Below are positions 1 through 7,805 of a stretch of DNA of 53,086 nucleotides, piece after piece; the first letter of the stretch is position 1, and every line of letters starts with the position of its first letter. This stretch comes from a virus. Under the pieces are notes generated by a model. That model had not been told where the DNA came from. It searched no databases and was given only the letters and a program-made list of their open reading frames with translations. The stretch lies in the IMG/VR virus record IMGVR_UViG_3300025423_000028, positions 1-53,086 of that record; one strand, 5' to 3'. The translations under genes and the position numbers were made by a program.

Positions 1-59
1 TAAACACCACTCTCTGCGTCTTTAGCAATCTCTTGCAAGCAATCAGCACACACAATCAT
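1..59 (-). CDS. Partial hypothetical protein, N-terminus only
   Basis: An ATG at 59-57 overlaps the TGA of the preceding gene in an ATGA junction, and the frame stays open to the window edge. The 19 visible residues begin MIVCADCLQEIAK and contain a CxxC pair typical of small phage zinc-ribbon proteins. No function can be assigned from so short a piece. The coupling to the preceding gene is the main reason to accept this start. Confidence 0.5.
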   Translation of the reverse strand, partial: MIVCADCLQEIAKDAESGV

Positions 60-484
60 ACCAACGCCTCCTCTGGCCATACGTAGGGAAGGTCATTTGG
101 CTCATCCCAAAACTGACCATACCATTCAGGGAGTTTACGTGTCAAGTTGCTTCGGTGACTCTCGTGTAAACCATAGTTACCCAGCCAGGATGGTTGTTGC
201 CATTCTGATAAAGGAATGTTAGTCACTAGAGCTTCTGTCTTCTCAAGACAAGTGTCTTTGTAACCACGAGAAGTCCATTCGTTGCAGATAGCACGTTGGT
301 ACATCATCAATGCACCACGGTGGCCTCGCCACATCTTTACAGCTGGGTGATTCTGCCAACCATAGGTCGGGTCACTTAGTGCCTTCATGATTTGCAGCGT
401 TTCTACACGTTGTTTACACAATCTTTGGCGGTCCATCACCTTGGCTGTCTCACTAAAATTTGCATAAGGCAAAAATGTCTGCAT
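56..484 (-). CDS. Pyrimidine-dimer DNA glycosylase-like protein (MSMEG_6728-type)
   Basis: The 142-residue product resembles the MSMEG_6728-type branch of the pyrimidine dimer DNA glycosylase / endonuclease V superfamily (Pyr_excise). The N-terminus MQTFLPYANFSETAKVMD, followed by RLCKQRVETLQI and then YGWQNHPAVKMWRGH, is the recognisable signature. Members with T4 DenV activity excise UV-induced pyrimidine dimers, but that activity has not been assigned to this branch with certainty, so a repair role is an inference. The gene follows the replicative helicase by two bases and overlaps the next gene by ATGA, placing it at the end of the replication and repair operon. The length is normal for the family. 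Confidence 0.75.
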   Translation of the reverse strand: MQTFLPYANFSETAKVMDRQRLCKQRVETLQIMKALSDPTYGWQNHPAVKMWRGHRGALMMYQRAICNEWTSRGYKDTCLEKTEALVTNIPLSEWQQPSWLGNYGLHESHRSNLTRKLPEWYGQFWDEPNDLPYVWPEEALV

Positions 485-486
485 AC

Positions 487-1770
487 TTACTCTCCACTAG
501 CTTCTTCATACTCTCTAACAATACTAAGGTTTGTACGATCGCGCAACTCGAAACCCATCATCCAAGACTTGAGGTCACTACGACGTGACTTCATTATATC
601 CATAACTAGTGCTTCTTGACGCTTCATCTCTGCCGTAGCACCAATACCGAGAGCAATGTCAACGACCTGCTCGATCTGAGAGCTTAGTCCAATGTTGCCC
701 AGACCGCCACGACCCTTCTTACTCTTGGTAGCTTCACGGTTGAACTGTGCCAGCCATACGGATGCCATGCCCATCTCACGGTTGATAGAAGCAACGTCAT
801 TGATTACCTCAGCCATCTGAAGTGACTGGTAGTTACTCGATGAACCAAAGTTCTTATCACCAGTAATCCATGAGAGCTGGTCACCAACAACGAGGTCAGC
901 TCCCCAGTGCTTAGCCTTGGAATAGATCTCCAGGACACTACGCTCAGACTTCTTGCTAGGAGAGTCGATTACCAAGTACTCACCGAACTCCATGATTTCT
1001 TCACGGGCTTCCTTGAGCCGCTTCAACTCGTTTGGGGTGAGCTCACCGCGTTCGTATCGAGCGTACGGCACACCACTAGCAATGCAGTCAAGCCTTGTGA
1101 GCGTCATCTCCTTACGTAGCTCTAGTGACGCAAAGTAAACCTTGTTCTTGCGTCGTGCAGCCTCGAGTGCAATCACTGAACCAATCCATGACTTACCAAC
1201 GTTAGGGATGCCGACCACTACAGCTAGCTCACCCTTCTGGATGCCATAGAGGTGATCATTCAATGCATCCCAGCCGAGGTAGATACCCTTCTTGTTCTTT
1301 GTAGGGTTAGAAACCTCATCAAGGTAGTCATTGACACGGCGGTCATAGCCTTCACCATAGACTTCGATCCGTTCACGGGTGCTGGTGTCATTCTGAATCT
1401 TTGATAAGCTACTGAGTGCTAGGGCGATACCTTCTTCTGGATCAGCTTCCAGTGCATTGGCTGCCTTCAGAAGAACACTCTGCGTTGTAGCCTTACGGTA
1501 CTTTGCAACCATCTCTTCGATAAGGACGCCTACTAGGTAGGTTTCTTCTGGCCACTCATTGCGTGCGAAATAGTCAGCAAACTTTGTCTCCAAGAAATCT
1601 TGGTCAACCGTTTGCTTGAACTCACTACGCACATAGTAATCAAGGCTGTAGTCGAAGAGCTCTCTGACACCTGGGTCAAAGAAGTGCTCGCTACGAATAC
1701 CCTTGTTCCAGATTTCGTTGAACGATTCCAGATTTGTAAAATGCTTTACGAGGCTTTTCTCTAGGTCCAT
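487..1770 (-). CDS. dnaB-like: DnaB-type replicative DNA helicase
   Basis: This 427-residue protein has the RecA-like core of DnaB-family hexameric helicases. A Walker A motif GIPNVGKSW lies near residue 190, a Walker B segment DLVVGDQLSW near 295, and an LAQFNRE segment typical of the DnaB H3 region follows. The N-terminal 170 residues are a divergent helical domain without clear motifs. It should unwind duplex DNA 5'-3' at the phage replication fork. The DnaC-type loader gene lies immediately upstream, which supports a dedicated helicase-loader pair. No primase domain is visible, so priming must come from another phage gene or the host. Confidence 0.85.
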   Translation of the reverse strand: MDLEKSLVKHFTNLESFNEIWNKGIRSEHFFDPGVRELFDYSLDYYVRSEFKQTVDQDFLETKFADYFARNEWPEETYLVGVLIEEMVAKYRKATTQSVLLKAANALEADPEEGIALALSSLSKIQNDTSTRERIEVYGEGYDRRVNDYLDEVSNPTKNKKGIYLGWDALNDHLYGIQKGELAVVVGIPNVGKSWIGSVIALEAARRKNKVYFASLELRKEMTLTRLDCIASGVPYARYERGELTPNELKRLKEAREEIMEFGEYLVIDSPSKKSERSVLEIYSKAKHWGADLVVGDQLSWITGDKNFGSSSNYQSLQMAEVINDVASINREMGMASVWLAQFNREATKSKKGRGGLGNIGLSSQIEQVVDIALGIGATAEMKRQEALVMDIMKSRRSDLKSWMMGFELRDRTNLSIVREYEEASGE

Positions 1771-1782
1771 TTTCTTACTTTC

Positions 1783-2583
1783 TTATAGGATTTTGCGCTG
1801 GATACCGGACTTGATTTCATCAAGTGTACGGTCTCTTGCGTACTCACGGTAGTCGATGCCCTCCATCGAATGAACGATCATACGTTCTTTCAATAGCGAG
1901 AAGATAGCACTACCGTATCCTTCGTTTAGTTCTTCAATCGTCATGTTAGTCGTAATGAACGTCGGTCGGTTATCCAACGCACGCTGACGCAACACATGGT
2001 CAAACGTTGCTTCACTCAAGTTGTTCTTAGTGCGGAACTCCTTACCGATGTCGTCCAAGAAGAACACATCACTCTTGACAACCTTGCTCTCAAAACGAGC
2101 TTTGTCATCGTTGCTACCCCAGCCACGGGTGAATTCATCAACCATCTGAGTGAACGTAGCAAAGTATACCTTGTAGCCCAGCTTAACTAGCTCTTTAGCC
2201 AGAAGGCTGGTGAGCAAAGTCTTCCCTGTTCCCCAAGAACCATTGTAAAGTAGGCCCATGCCACCCTTTACGAAGTCCTTGTGCTGACCCAAGTAGATAC
2301 GAGCTAATGCCAACGCCTTCTCATCACCGTGGAAGTCATGCCAGTCAAGCTTCTGGTAGTTTAGCCCGATACCTGCACGCAGGTAGTGCTTATACAACTG
2401 TAGCTGTGTCTTGCAATCTCCGCAACTGTGGTCCTCACATGTTGGGCAACCACGCTTGTTGAAAGACTCAAATTGTGGATACTTCTGTTCTAGGTAGTCA
2501 ATCTCATCATCGTCTAAAAACTCATACTTGAGATTGACATAATCTTTCTGCCAATCAAACAGCGAATCGTTTAAGGAAGTCAT
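1783..2583 (-). CDS. dnaC-like: DnaC/IstB-like AAA+ helicase loader
   Basis: The 266-residue protein carries a Walker A motif GSWGTGKTLL near residue 118 and a Walker B motif VFFLDDIGKE near residue 174, with the spacing of DnaC/IstB helicase loaders. A Cys-rich segment, CPTCEDHSCGDC, near residue 45 may bind zinc. Such loaders open the DnaB ring and place it on single-stranded DNA. The helicase gene follows after only 12 bases. The start overlaps the upstream gene by 29 bases and lacks a close Shine-Dalgarno (SD) sequence; an AGAAGGG lies about 20 bases upstream. Start choice is therefore less certain than function. Confidence 0.83.
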   Translation of the reverse strand: MTSLNDSLFDWQKDYVNLKYEFLDDDEIDYLEQKYPQFESFNKRGCPTCEDHSCGDCKTQLQLYKHYLRAGIGLNYQKLDWHDFHGDEKALALARIYLGQHKDFVKGGMGLLYNGSWGTGKTLLTSLLAKELVKLGYKVYFATFTQMVDEFTRGWGSNDDKARFESKVVKSDVFFLDDIGKEFRTKNNLSEATFDHVLRQRALDNRPTFITTNMTIEELNEGYGSAIFSLLKERMIVHSMEGIDYREYARDRTLDEIKSGIQRKIL

Positions 2584-3016
2584 CTGTACTCATTAACCCT
2601 TCTGAACTTGGTCGGTTCTCTTCTTTAATCTTATCTTGCTGGAGTTCAATGTACAGTGTATCTTGAATCCACTTACTACCTTTTGAGAAAGCTGTCAGCG
2701 TCATTACCTGATCATTAATCTTGCCCTTGTGCTTATCGAACAAGAGCTTAATCATATAACCAGCATCAGCGCCATAACGTTCTCTGAACGACTTAAGGAT
2801 TGACGTTTCCTTAACCCATTCTACGTTGTACTCATAACCCTGAGTCTCTTTAAACCTACTACAAAAATAGAGTAGAAGATCCCGAGCATCGGCCCTTGAC
2901 AAATCTAACTCTTTAACAAGATCTTCCTTGGTTGCTGCTTGTTGTACTTCTATTACCTCATCGTAACTATCATCATCATAGTTAGCGAGGGGTCCATCAA
3001 AGCTTTTCTCTTCCAT
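2555..3016 (-). CDS. Hypothetical replication-region protein
   Basis: The 153-residue acidic protein is not recognised. It has an acidic N-terminus (NYDDDSYDEVIEV), a helical middle with KEDLVKELDLSRADARDLLL, and a short conserved-looking tail MSTDDFLKRF. It ends inside the start of the helicase loader gene and starts after a good SD (GAGAGGGA), so it is translated with the loader and helicase. The position suggests an accessory to helicase loading or origin recognition, comparable to the small proteins next to DnaC in other phages. This is inference from context alone. Confidence 0.6.
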   Translation of the reverse strand: MEEKSFDGPLANYDDDSYDEVIEVQQAATKEDLVKELDLSRADARDLLLYFCSRFKETQGYEYNVEWVKETSILKSFRERYGADAGYMIKLLFDKHKGKINDQVMTLTAFSKGSKWIQDTLYIELQQDKIKEENRPSSEGLMSTDDFLKRFAV

Positions 3017-3383
3017 TTTTGATCCCTCTCACTGACAAGAACTTATCACATACATCAGAGAACATCTGGATCTTCTTACTGATCCATTCCTGTGTCTCTT
3101 TATCATAGTCGTGCAATCCATTGCCATTTGGGCCAATGGCAGAAATGTTGCCCTTACCCAGTAGCAAAAAGCGCCACTGGATGTCAGCATTGTTCTTGTC
3201 ATTCTCTTCGTGACCATACAGCTGGATCCAGTCTTCATCCATGCCACACAGGTAGCCTTCATAAACAAAGCCATCACTGAAGATTTGAACTTCTTGGCGT
3301 CTGCTAGCAATGATAGCAATGTTTCTTTCAAACATTGTATCGTTCGCATGAGCTAACTTATTTTCTTTAACTAACTTATCCAC
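2997..3383 (-). CDS. Putative Sm/Hfq-like RNA-binding protein
   Basis: The 128-residue product contains a stretch around residues 30-82 that reads like an Sm fold. There is an Sm1-like run (EVQIFSDGFVYEGYLCGMDE, then DWIQLYGHE) with the G-x-L-x-G-x-D pattern, followed by an Sm2-like strand LLLGKGNISAIGP. A short helical C-terminus follows. Hfq and archaeal Lsm proteins use this fold to bind U- or A-rich RNA as rings. The start is GTG with AAAGGTGA seven bases upstream; an ATG at 3335 is an alternative. It sits between a membrane protein and the replication genes. The fold assignment is by pattern only and could be another small beta-barrel. Confidence 0.5.
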   Translation of the reverse strand: MDKLVKENKLAHANDTMFERNIAIIASRRQEVQIFSDGFVYEGYLCGMDEDWIQLYGHEENDKNNADIQWRFLLLGKGNISAIGPNGNGLHDYDKETQEWISKKIQMFSDVCDKFLSVRGIKNGREKL

Positions 3384-3385
3384 AA

Positions 3386-3682
3386 TTATTCACCTTTGTG
3401 CTTCCAACTATCAAAGTCGACATTGAAATTACCCCACTTAGAGTTTCCAAAGAAGTTTGGGGTTTCTTCTTCCTCATTCATTTTCCATGTTAATGCAGTA
3501 GCGAAATCCCACGCAAGGATAAACGGTGACAGCACTAGCATGATTGGTACTACGATTATAAAAACGATTGACATACCCAAGGCAATAAAAAACTTGAATA
3601 CACTTGAGTCTGAGTTGTTGTTGATAATTCGTTTAAATGTTTTACGTCTTTTGTGCTGCATAAAAAAATCAGTCGTAGACAT
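3386..3682 (-). CDS. Small membrane protein
   Basis: The 98-residue protein has a basic N-terminus (HKRRKTFKR) followed by a long hydrophobic stretch, about residues 30-62 (FFIALGMSIVFIIVVPIMLV onward), which could form one long or two short membrane segments. The C-terminus is polar and aromatic. A strong SD (AAGGAGAGTG) supports the start. No family is recognised. It lies inside the replication segment rather than near lysis genes, so a holin role is not supported; membrane anchoring of replication is possible but speculative. Confidence 0.65.
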   Translation of the reverse strand: MSTTDFFMQHKRRKTFKRIINNNSDSSVFKFFIALGMSIVFIIVVPIMLVLSPFILAWDFATALTWKMNEEEETPNFFGNSKWGNFNVDFDSWKHKGE

Positions 3683-3698
3683 GATTCACTCTCCTTAC

Positions 3699-4763
3699 TT
3701 AAATAAATCCATCTTCAAATGGATCTCCAATGTCTTCTTCATCAGTATAAATGTTGAAATCATCAACGCTATCAAACTGATCAAAGAAATCTGGGAATTG
3801 CATGTAACCAACTTCGCATATCCGCATAACCATCATATCTTCTAAAAGGTACAATGATTCTACATCATCATCGCTGTTAATTGCGATGGTGCTTATGTTG
3901 TCATGCCATTCACTTATAAAATCAGTTATCTCATCGTAGTCTCTTACCTCTACCAATTTGACATCACCATAGAGATTATCAAATATTGATTCAGAGTTCA
4001 AACTATCAAGACGAACAGACTTAGATATATATATTGAGCTAAGCATACCATTGATTAGTTCACTACGTTGAGAAAAGTTTATCTTTTCCCGGTACCCGTC
4101 GATGAAACCCTCATACAAAGCAGCCATGTTTTGACTGAACTGTTTGGCATGCTTCTTTTTTATCTTTCCTATTACAAAATAGAACTTAGGGGCGAGTGTG
4201 CCTTCCCCGTAGAAAGAGAAGAAATCAAAACAGATTTGATTAATTATTGTAGGCGTTAAGTGTTCTTCACGAATGATACCGAAGCTGAACTTGTATCCAT
4301 GTTCCCACACCCGTCGATCAACAGATTCATAATCTCGGTATGTTTCCATGGTGTTTTTGTTGCCAAAAACAATTATGTCAGTAGCATTTTCAATCTCTTC
4401 AAGCCACTCCTGATCAAGTTGCATACAGTTATCTATATCTGTATACAGTTTTGTTCTTACGTCCCCAGCGTGGTAGTCAAACACATTTTGGACCATGAAG
4501 CTTTCATCTACATTCGGGGTCTTGACCACGACGCTGATTGGGCCAGCAAGTTTAAGGCAAAGGAAAACACTCTTGGCTAACATCCAGGGTGTATCTCTTG
4601 ACCCAATGATTACAAACTTGCGCTCAGTTTTTTCTACATACTCTTCAAAATCTTTTGGCACTTCTAAGTGCTCTATGATCATTCTGTAGTCGTTCTCTAA
4701 GAACCTGCCGTACTGTTCAAGAATGCTAACGGTATCCAATTCAGGATTGATCACCCATGTCAT
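3699..4763 (-). CDS. LuxC-like acyl-CoA reductase/aldehyde-dehydrogenase-fold protein, catalytic Cys apparently absent
   Basis: The 354-residue protein has a segment order resembling LuxC-type acyl-CoA reductases. It has a nucleotide-fold strand FVIIGSRDTPWMLAKSVFL (residues 48-68), then ISVVVKTPNVDESF, a strand ATDIIVFGNKNTMETYRDYE (about 130), YKFSFGIIRE, and ICFDFFSFYGEGTLAPKFYF (about 190). In LuxC the last block reads roughly D-x-x-x-F-x-Q-x-x-C-L-S-P and carries the nucleophilic Cys; here Thr occupies that place. It may therefore be a non-catalytic or repurposed member. The C-terminus is very acidic. It overlaps the FEN nuclease gene by ATGA. The assignment is inferred from motif order and needs a profile search. 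Confidence 0.45.
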   Translation of the reverse strand: MTWVINPELDTVSILEQYGRFLENDYRMIIEHLEVPKDFEEYVEKTERKFVIIGSRDTPWMLAKSVFLCLKLAGPISVVVKTPNVDESFMVQNVFDYHAGDVRTKLYTDIDNCMQLDQEWLEEIENATDIIVFGNKNTMETYRDYESVDRRVWEHGYKFSFGIIREEHLTPTIINQICFDFFSFYGEGTLAPKFYFVIGKIKKKHAKQFSQNMAALYEGFIDGYREKINFSQRSELINGMLSSIYISKSVRLDSLNSESIFDNLYGDVKLVEVRDYDEITDFISEWHDNISTIAINSDDDVESLYLLEDMMVMRICEVGYMQFPDFFDQFDSVDDFNIYTDEEDIGDPFEDGFI

Positions 4764-5707
4764 CGTAGACCTCTACCAAACCTGCTTGATTCACGCCATA
4801 GATTCCCATGCTTCCAACGATCTTTAATCTGTACGAACCCAAGCTCATCATATAACTTAATAAGCTCTAACTCATTAGGATCGCCGGGTTGGATAGGGTT
4901 GAACTGTAGGTTGCCCAGTGGTGGGAACGGAATATCATTATCAATCCCCAACTCGATAAGCTGTTTAGCTTTCAGCACTGTATCTATGTGCTCAGAAATC
5001 TTTGGGTCATCCAGGCCTAGTACGGTGCTCAAGTCTCCATGCTCAGCAATAAGTTTTGTTGCTTTCTTTGGACCAATACCTGGGATACCCTTTACGTTGT
5101 CACCCTTGTCTCCCATAAGAGCCCAGATTTCAGTTAGTCTCCATGGTTCTACGCCCCACTGGTTCATAACCGCAGCAATGTCGTAGATCTCTTCTTCAAT
5201 GTCTTTAGAACTAATGCTTGGTTTTACAACAATAATGTTTTCTCTGATTAGTTGGTGCATATCGTGGTCAGCACTGACGATTACTACCTTGTCAAAGATA
5301 GGGGCTAGGCTAAGAGCAGCGGTGGCAATGATGTCGTCTGCTTCTACGTCTTGCACCCGCATAAATGGCAAACCATTACGCAAACAAACTTGCATAAAAA
5401 GATCAAGCTGGGGTCTAAACTCTTGAGAAAAAGCATCGTCGATTGGCTTTGATGAGGTCTTCTTATTCCTGTTAGCTTTGTATTCTGGGTCGATCGCCAA
5501 ACGCTTGGAGCTCTTACCTTTATCGAAGGCTATAAAAGCATGTGTTGGTTCGTACTTACGTACCATGCTAGCAACAACGTTGAAAGCACCGAACACTCCC
5601 CAGGTTCCTGAACCATCAGGTGCACTGAGACCTTGACGCATCAAACCCGCGAACGATCTAATAAAACAATTATGTCCATCAAAGATAAGCAACGTTGATT
5701 TTTTCAT
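4760..5707 (-). CDS. 5'-3' exonuclease / flap endonuclease (FEN-type)
   Basis: The 315-residue protein matches the T5 D15 / Pol I 5'-nuclease family. Metal-binding acidic residues sit in LLIFDGHN (residues 6-13), AFIAFDKGKSSKR (about 60), VEADDIIATAAL (about 121), VSADHDMHQL (about 147) and GDKGDNVKGIPGIG (about 205). The last also holds the helix-hairpin-helix that grips duplex DNA. It should remove RNA primers and flaps during phage replication. No DNA polymerase gene is in this window, so it is a stand-alone nuclease. It overlaps both neighbours by ATGA, consistent with coupled translation. Confidence 0.88.
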   Translation of the reverse strand: MKKSTLLIFDGHNCFIRSFAGLMRQGLSAPDGSGTWGVFGAFNVVASMVRKYEPTHAFIAFDKGKSSKRLAIDPEYKANRNKKTSSKPIDDAFSQEFRPQLDLFMQVCLRNGLPFMRVQDVEADDIIATAALSLAPIFDKVVIVSADHDMHQLIRENIIVVKPSISSKDIEEEIYDIAAVMNQWGVEPWRLTEIWALMGDKGDNVKGIPGIGPKKATKLIAEHGDLSTVLGLDDPKISEHIDTVLKAKQLIELGIDNDIPFPPLGNLQFNPIQPGDPNELELIKLYDELGFVQIKDRWKHGNLWRESSRFGRGLR

Positions 5708-6051
5708 GAAGGATTATTACCTTTTCTATATCTAAGTCTGTGAGCCTTAACGGGTTCTTTGAAAGCATCTACTCTTAAAACTATTAATCGAAGCTGCCTG
5801 TCGGTCATTTTATTACACCTTCTCAATGCATGAGCTATCCTAAGTATATCATTTAAGCTATACCTACGATTACCCCCGGCAGTCCTATTAATTTCAATAG
5901 GATCACCGGAGGCATCGAAAAGATATTGCTCTTTCTTTTTGAAAGTGTTTGGCTTAAGATCAAAGAATGCTGCAGCCATTGCTACTGAGAATAGCAAGTC
6001 ATCATCCCTTAGAGGGATTATTCTTTTTGGTCTCTTATAGGGTTCGGACAT
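5704..6051 (-). CDS. MerR-like winged-helix DNA-binding protein
   Basis: The 115-residue basic protein has the order seen in MerR-type N-terminal domains: a helix with FSVAMAAAFFDLKPNTFKK, then a wing ending in TAGGNRRYSLNDILRIAHAL. The N-R-R-Y turn before a helix is characteristic. The C-terminal effector part is short and basic. It may be a regulator or a DNA-binding accessory of replication; the neighbouring FEN gene starts within its stop codon. The start overlaps the upstream gene by 17 bases with only a weak SD, so coupling is likely. Confidence 0.65.
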   Translation of the reverse strand: MSEPYKRPKRIIPLRDDDLLFSVAMAAAFFDLKPNTFKKKEQYLFDASGDPIEINRTAGGNRRYSLNDILRIAHALRRCNKMTDRQLRLIVLRVDAFKEPVKAHRLRYRKGNNPS

Positions 6052-6724
6052 AGAAAGCTGAGCGAACCTTGCCAGGAGTGGTTGCCTTAACTACCTGCTC
6101 CATGCCGATGTTACCAAGCTTGAGTTCCTTCTCGAGGGCTTCCTCGTTCAGCTCACGTGTAACGGTAGTCTCTTCTACAGTCTTGCCATCAGGGTAGGTG
6201 ATGGTTCGGTAGTTGTGGATAAGGTTGGTAACAGAATGGAACTGGTCTTCATCAAGTACCTGCTCGAGCAAGTCAACATCAACTGTGAGCTTACCACCAG
6301 AGACTTCCTTAGAGAGCTTGATGCCATTCTCAGGACTAACAAGGTAACCGCTGTTCGCCAGTGGGTCTTCACCGTTCATAGAAATCTTAAGGTCAATAAC
6401 CTCAGTGGTGTACTTCTTAAGAGCGGACTCACGGCCTTCGACAATGTCCTTAGCCTTGCGCACAGCAAGCAACTCTGCTGCAATCGTGTCGACTTCAAGA
6501 GCACTGAGAGGCTTTACCTCGCTAATGTCAGCGGTGTAAAGGACATCGTTAAGTTCAGCGAACGCCTCGATAGCAACGTTAATTCCTGCTTCGTTTGCGC
6601 TAGCACGACGAATGTCGGCTCGGGTGGGAACCTTAGTAGTTTCCCCAAACGTAGGGTCCGTTACTTCCTGGAGTGGAGTAGTAGCGGGTTGCTTCCTTTG
6701 GGGCATAATGTAGTTTTGTGGCAT
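6035..6724 (-). CDS. Hypothetical protein, first gene of the promoter-headed replication operon
   Basis: The 229-residue protein is not recognised. The N-terminal 40 residues are Pro/Thr-rich and probably disordered. A helical region follows, with SALEVDTIAAELLAVRKAKD near residue 85. The C-terminal half has alternating charged segments and ends GKVRSAFYVRTL. It has a strong SD (AAGGAGACAG) and lies just below a near-consensus promoter, so it is probably an abundant early product. A role in single-strand binding or recombination would fit the context but is a guess. Confidence 0.65.
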   Translation of the reverse strand: MPQNYIMPQRKQPATTPLQEVTDPTFGETTKVPTRADIRRASANEAGINVAIEAFAELNDVLYTADISEVKPLSALEVDTIAAELLAVRKAKDIVEGRESALKKYTTEVIDLKISMNGEDPLANSGYLVSPENGIKLSKEVSGGKLTVDVDLLEQVLDEDQFHSVTNLIHNYRTITYPDGKTVEETTVTRELNEEALEKELKLGNIGMEQVVKATTPGKVRSAFYVRTL

Positions 6725-6753
6725 TTTCTGTCTCCTTACTTGTTGTTATATAG

Positions 6754-6782
6754 AATCTAGCATCCCCGGTTGGGAATGTCAA
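6754..6782 (-). promoter_or_regulatory. Sigma-70-like promoter for the replication operon
   Basis: On the minus strand a perfect -35 TTGACA (6782-6777) is followed by a 17-base spacer and a -10 TAGATT (6759-6754). The predicted start is near 6747, giving a leader of about 23 bases with AAGGAGACAG ahead of the ATG at 6724. It lies right after the stop of the HslV-like gene, so it can uncouple the replication genes from the upstream unit. Confidence 0.7.
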
Positions 6783-6790
6783 ATAGTAAT

Positions 6791-7345
6791 TCATACTTGT
6801 CTTACGAGCAACTCAACGGTGTCAACTTCATACAATGGGCCTCCAACACCGATAGCTGTTACTGTAGCACGATGTGCTGCTTCGATCACATCTTTTTTGG
6901 TCCATTCACCTTCGTTTCCTAGGGCACCTAGAGCTTCGCTTTGGCCTGAGCCAATTGCATATCTTGCGCTAATAGGGATAGTTACACCGAAGTCTTGATC
7001 AATCACAACGAGGGTGCTGTCCCAGGCCATAATGAATGAGCTCTCGTAGTCTTCCATCTTAATACCGTTGTCAATCAAAGCATCACGCATCCGGGGAACT
7101 ACTTCTTTAACGATGAACTCTTCCACTGGAGTAAGGCCTCGGTAGTATGGCCAGGCGACATGATACTTGATGATCTGAAGCTCACGTAGATTGCCCGCAC
7201 CACCAAAGATATATCCCTCATGTACCTCGTCTACCCATACCTTACTGTAGCCATCGCTATCCCTAGTATAGGGTGTAGAGAGCTCAGAGTCACCAACAAT
7301 AACGACACCATTATCAGCGGTCACTGCTGCTGCAATCACGGTCAT
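6791..7345 (-). CDS. HslV/proteasome-like Ntn-hydrolase peptidase
   Basis: The 184-residue protein matches HslV-type proteasome subunits in length and motifs. After Met removal, Thr2 would be the N-terminal nucleophile (MTVIAAAVTADNGVVIVGDS). Asp19 sits where HslV has Asp17 and Lys35 (in GYSKVW) where HslV has Lys33, so the catalytic triad appears complete. The C-terminal half has ARYAIGSGQSEALGAL and a helix WTKKDVIEAAHRAT, matching the HslV AIGSGG region. HslV normally works with the HslU ATPase; no unfoldase gene is in this window. The substrate could be a phage or host protein. Start and stop overlap neighbours, and the promoter for the next operon follows its stop. Confidence 0.75.
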   Translation of the reverse strand: MTVIAAAVTADNGVVIVGDSELSTPYTRDSDGYSKVWVDEVHEGYIFGGAGNLRELQIIKYHVAWPYYRGLTPVEEFIVKEVVPRMRDALIDNGIKMEDYESSFIMAWDSTLVVIDQDFGVTIPISARYAIGSGQSEALGALGNEGEWTKKDVIEAAHRATVTAIGVGGPLYEVDTVELLVRQV

Positions 7346-7467
7346 TCTTCCACCTTTTCGAAATCGCCATCCCAGTTAGTAGCACCTGACATCCATGCAG
7401 CAAATGCTGCACCAAGCTCATCAGGTTGGATGTTGTGCTTTTCTACAAACTTATCGAAGTCATCCAT
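7342..7467 (-). CDS. Small acidic hypothetical protein (41 aa)
   Basis: This short frame fills the space between two larger genes exactly. Its ATG (7467-7465) overlaps the TAA of the previous gene, and its TGA overlaps the ATG of the HslV-like gene. The product starts MDDFDKFVEKHNIQPDEL and ends in an acidic tail. The double overlap is the main evidence that it is real. No function is recognised. It could be an adaptor or partner of the downstream peptidase, which is a guess from adjacency. Confidence 0.65.
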   Translation of the reverse strand: MDDFDKFVEKHNIQPDELGAAFAAWMSGATNWDGDFEKVEE

Positions 7468-7805
7468 TAGTAATAGTCATCCTCATCAGTATTGGGCTTT
7501 TCATCCTCAGGGTCACCCTCAGCAGCATCCATAAGAGCTTCACGGAACTCTTCTGCGGTCTCTTCCTTCGGGGCTTCTTCCTTGGGGGTTTGTTCGTTGA
7601 TCAGTTCTTTGACAACTGAAGCAAATTGTGGACCTACGATCTCATCCCACATAAGTGCAAACTGATGTGGTAGGGCATCTGGCTTGATTTCATCATCAAT
7701 CATTCTAATCTCACAACCAACTTCGGGCTTGATCCAATCCCATTCACCACGGGCATTCTTTACTTGGAGAGTAGCTCCAATGTTTACTGACAACTTCAAT
7801 TCCAT
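7467..7805 (-). CDS. Hypothetical protein with acidic tail
   Basis: The 112-residue protein begins with beta-like segments (MELKLSVNIGATLQVKNARG) and ends in a strongly acidic, Pro/Glu-rich tail finishing EDDYY. A good SD (AAAGGAAG) precedes the ATG. No family is recognised. The acidic tail suggests protein binding or DNA mimicry, but nothing in the sequence decides this. It shares a TAATG junction with the 41-residue ORF that leads into the HslV-like gene. Confidence 0.6.
   Translation of the reverse strand: MELKLSVNIGATLQVKNARGEWDWIKPEVGCEIRMIDDEIKPDALPHQFALMWDEIVGPQFASVVKELINEQTPKEEAPKEETAEEFREALMDAAEGDPEDEKPNTDEDDYY

Noticed and set aside
3386-3682. Holin
   Set aside because: The protein is hydrophobic but lies among replication genes and lacks a lysis partner nearby.
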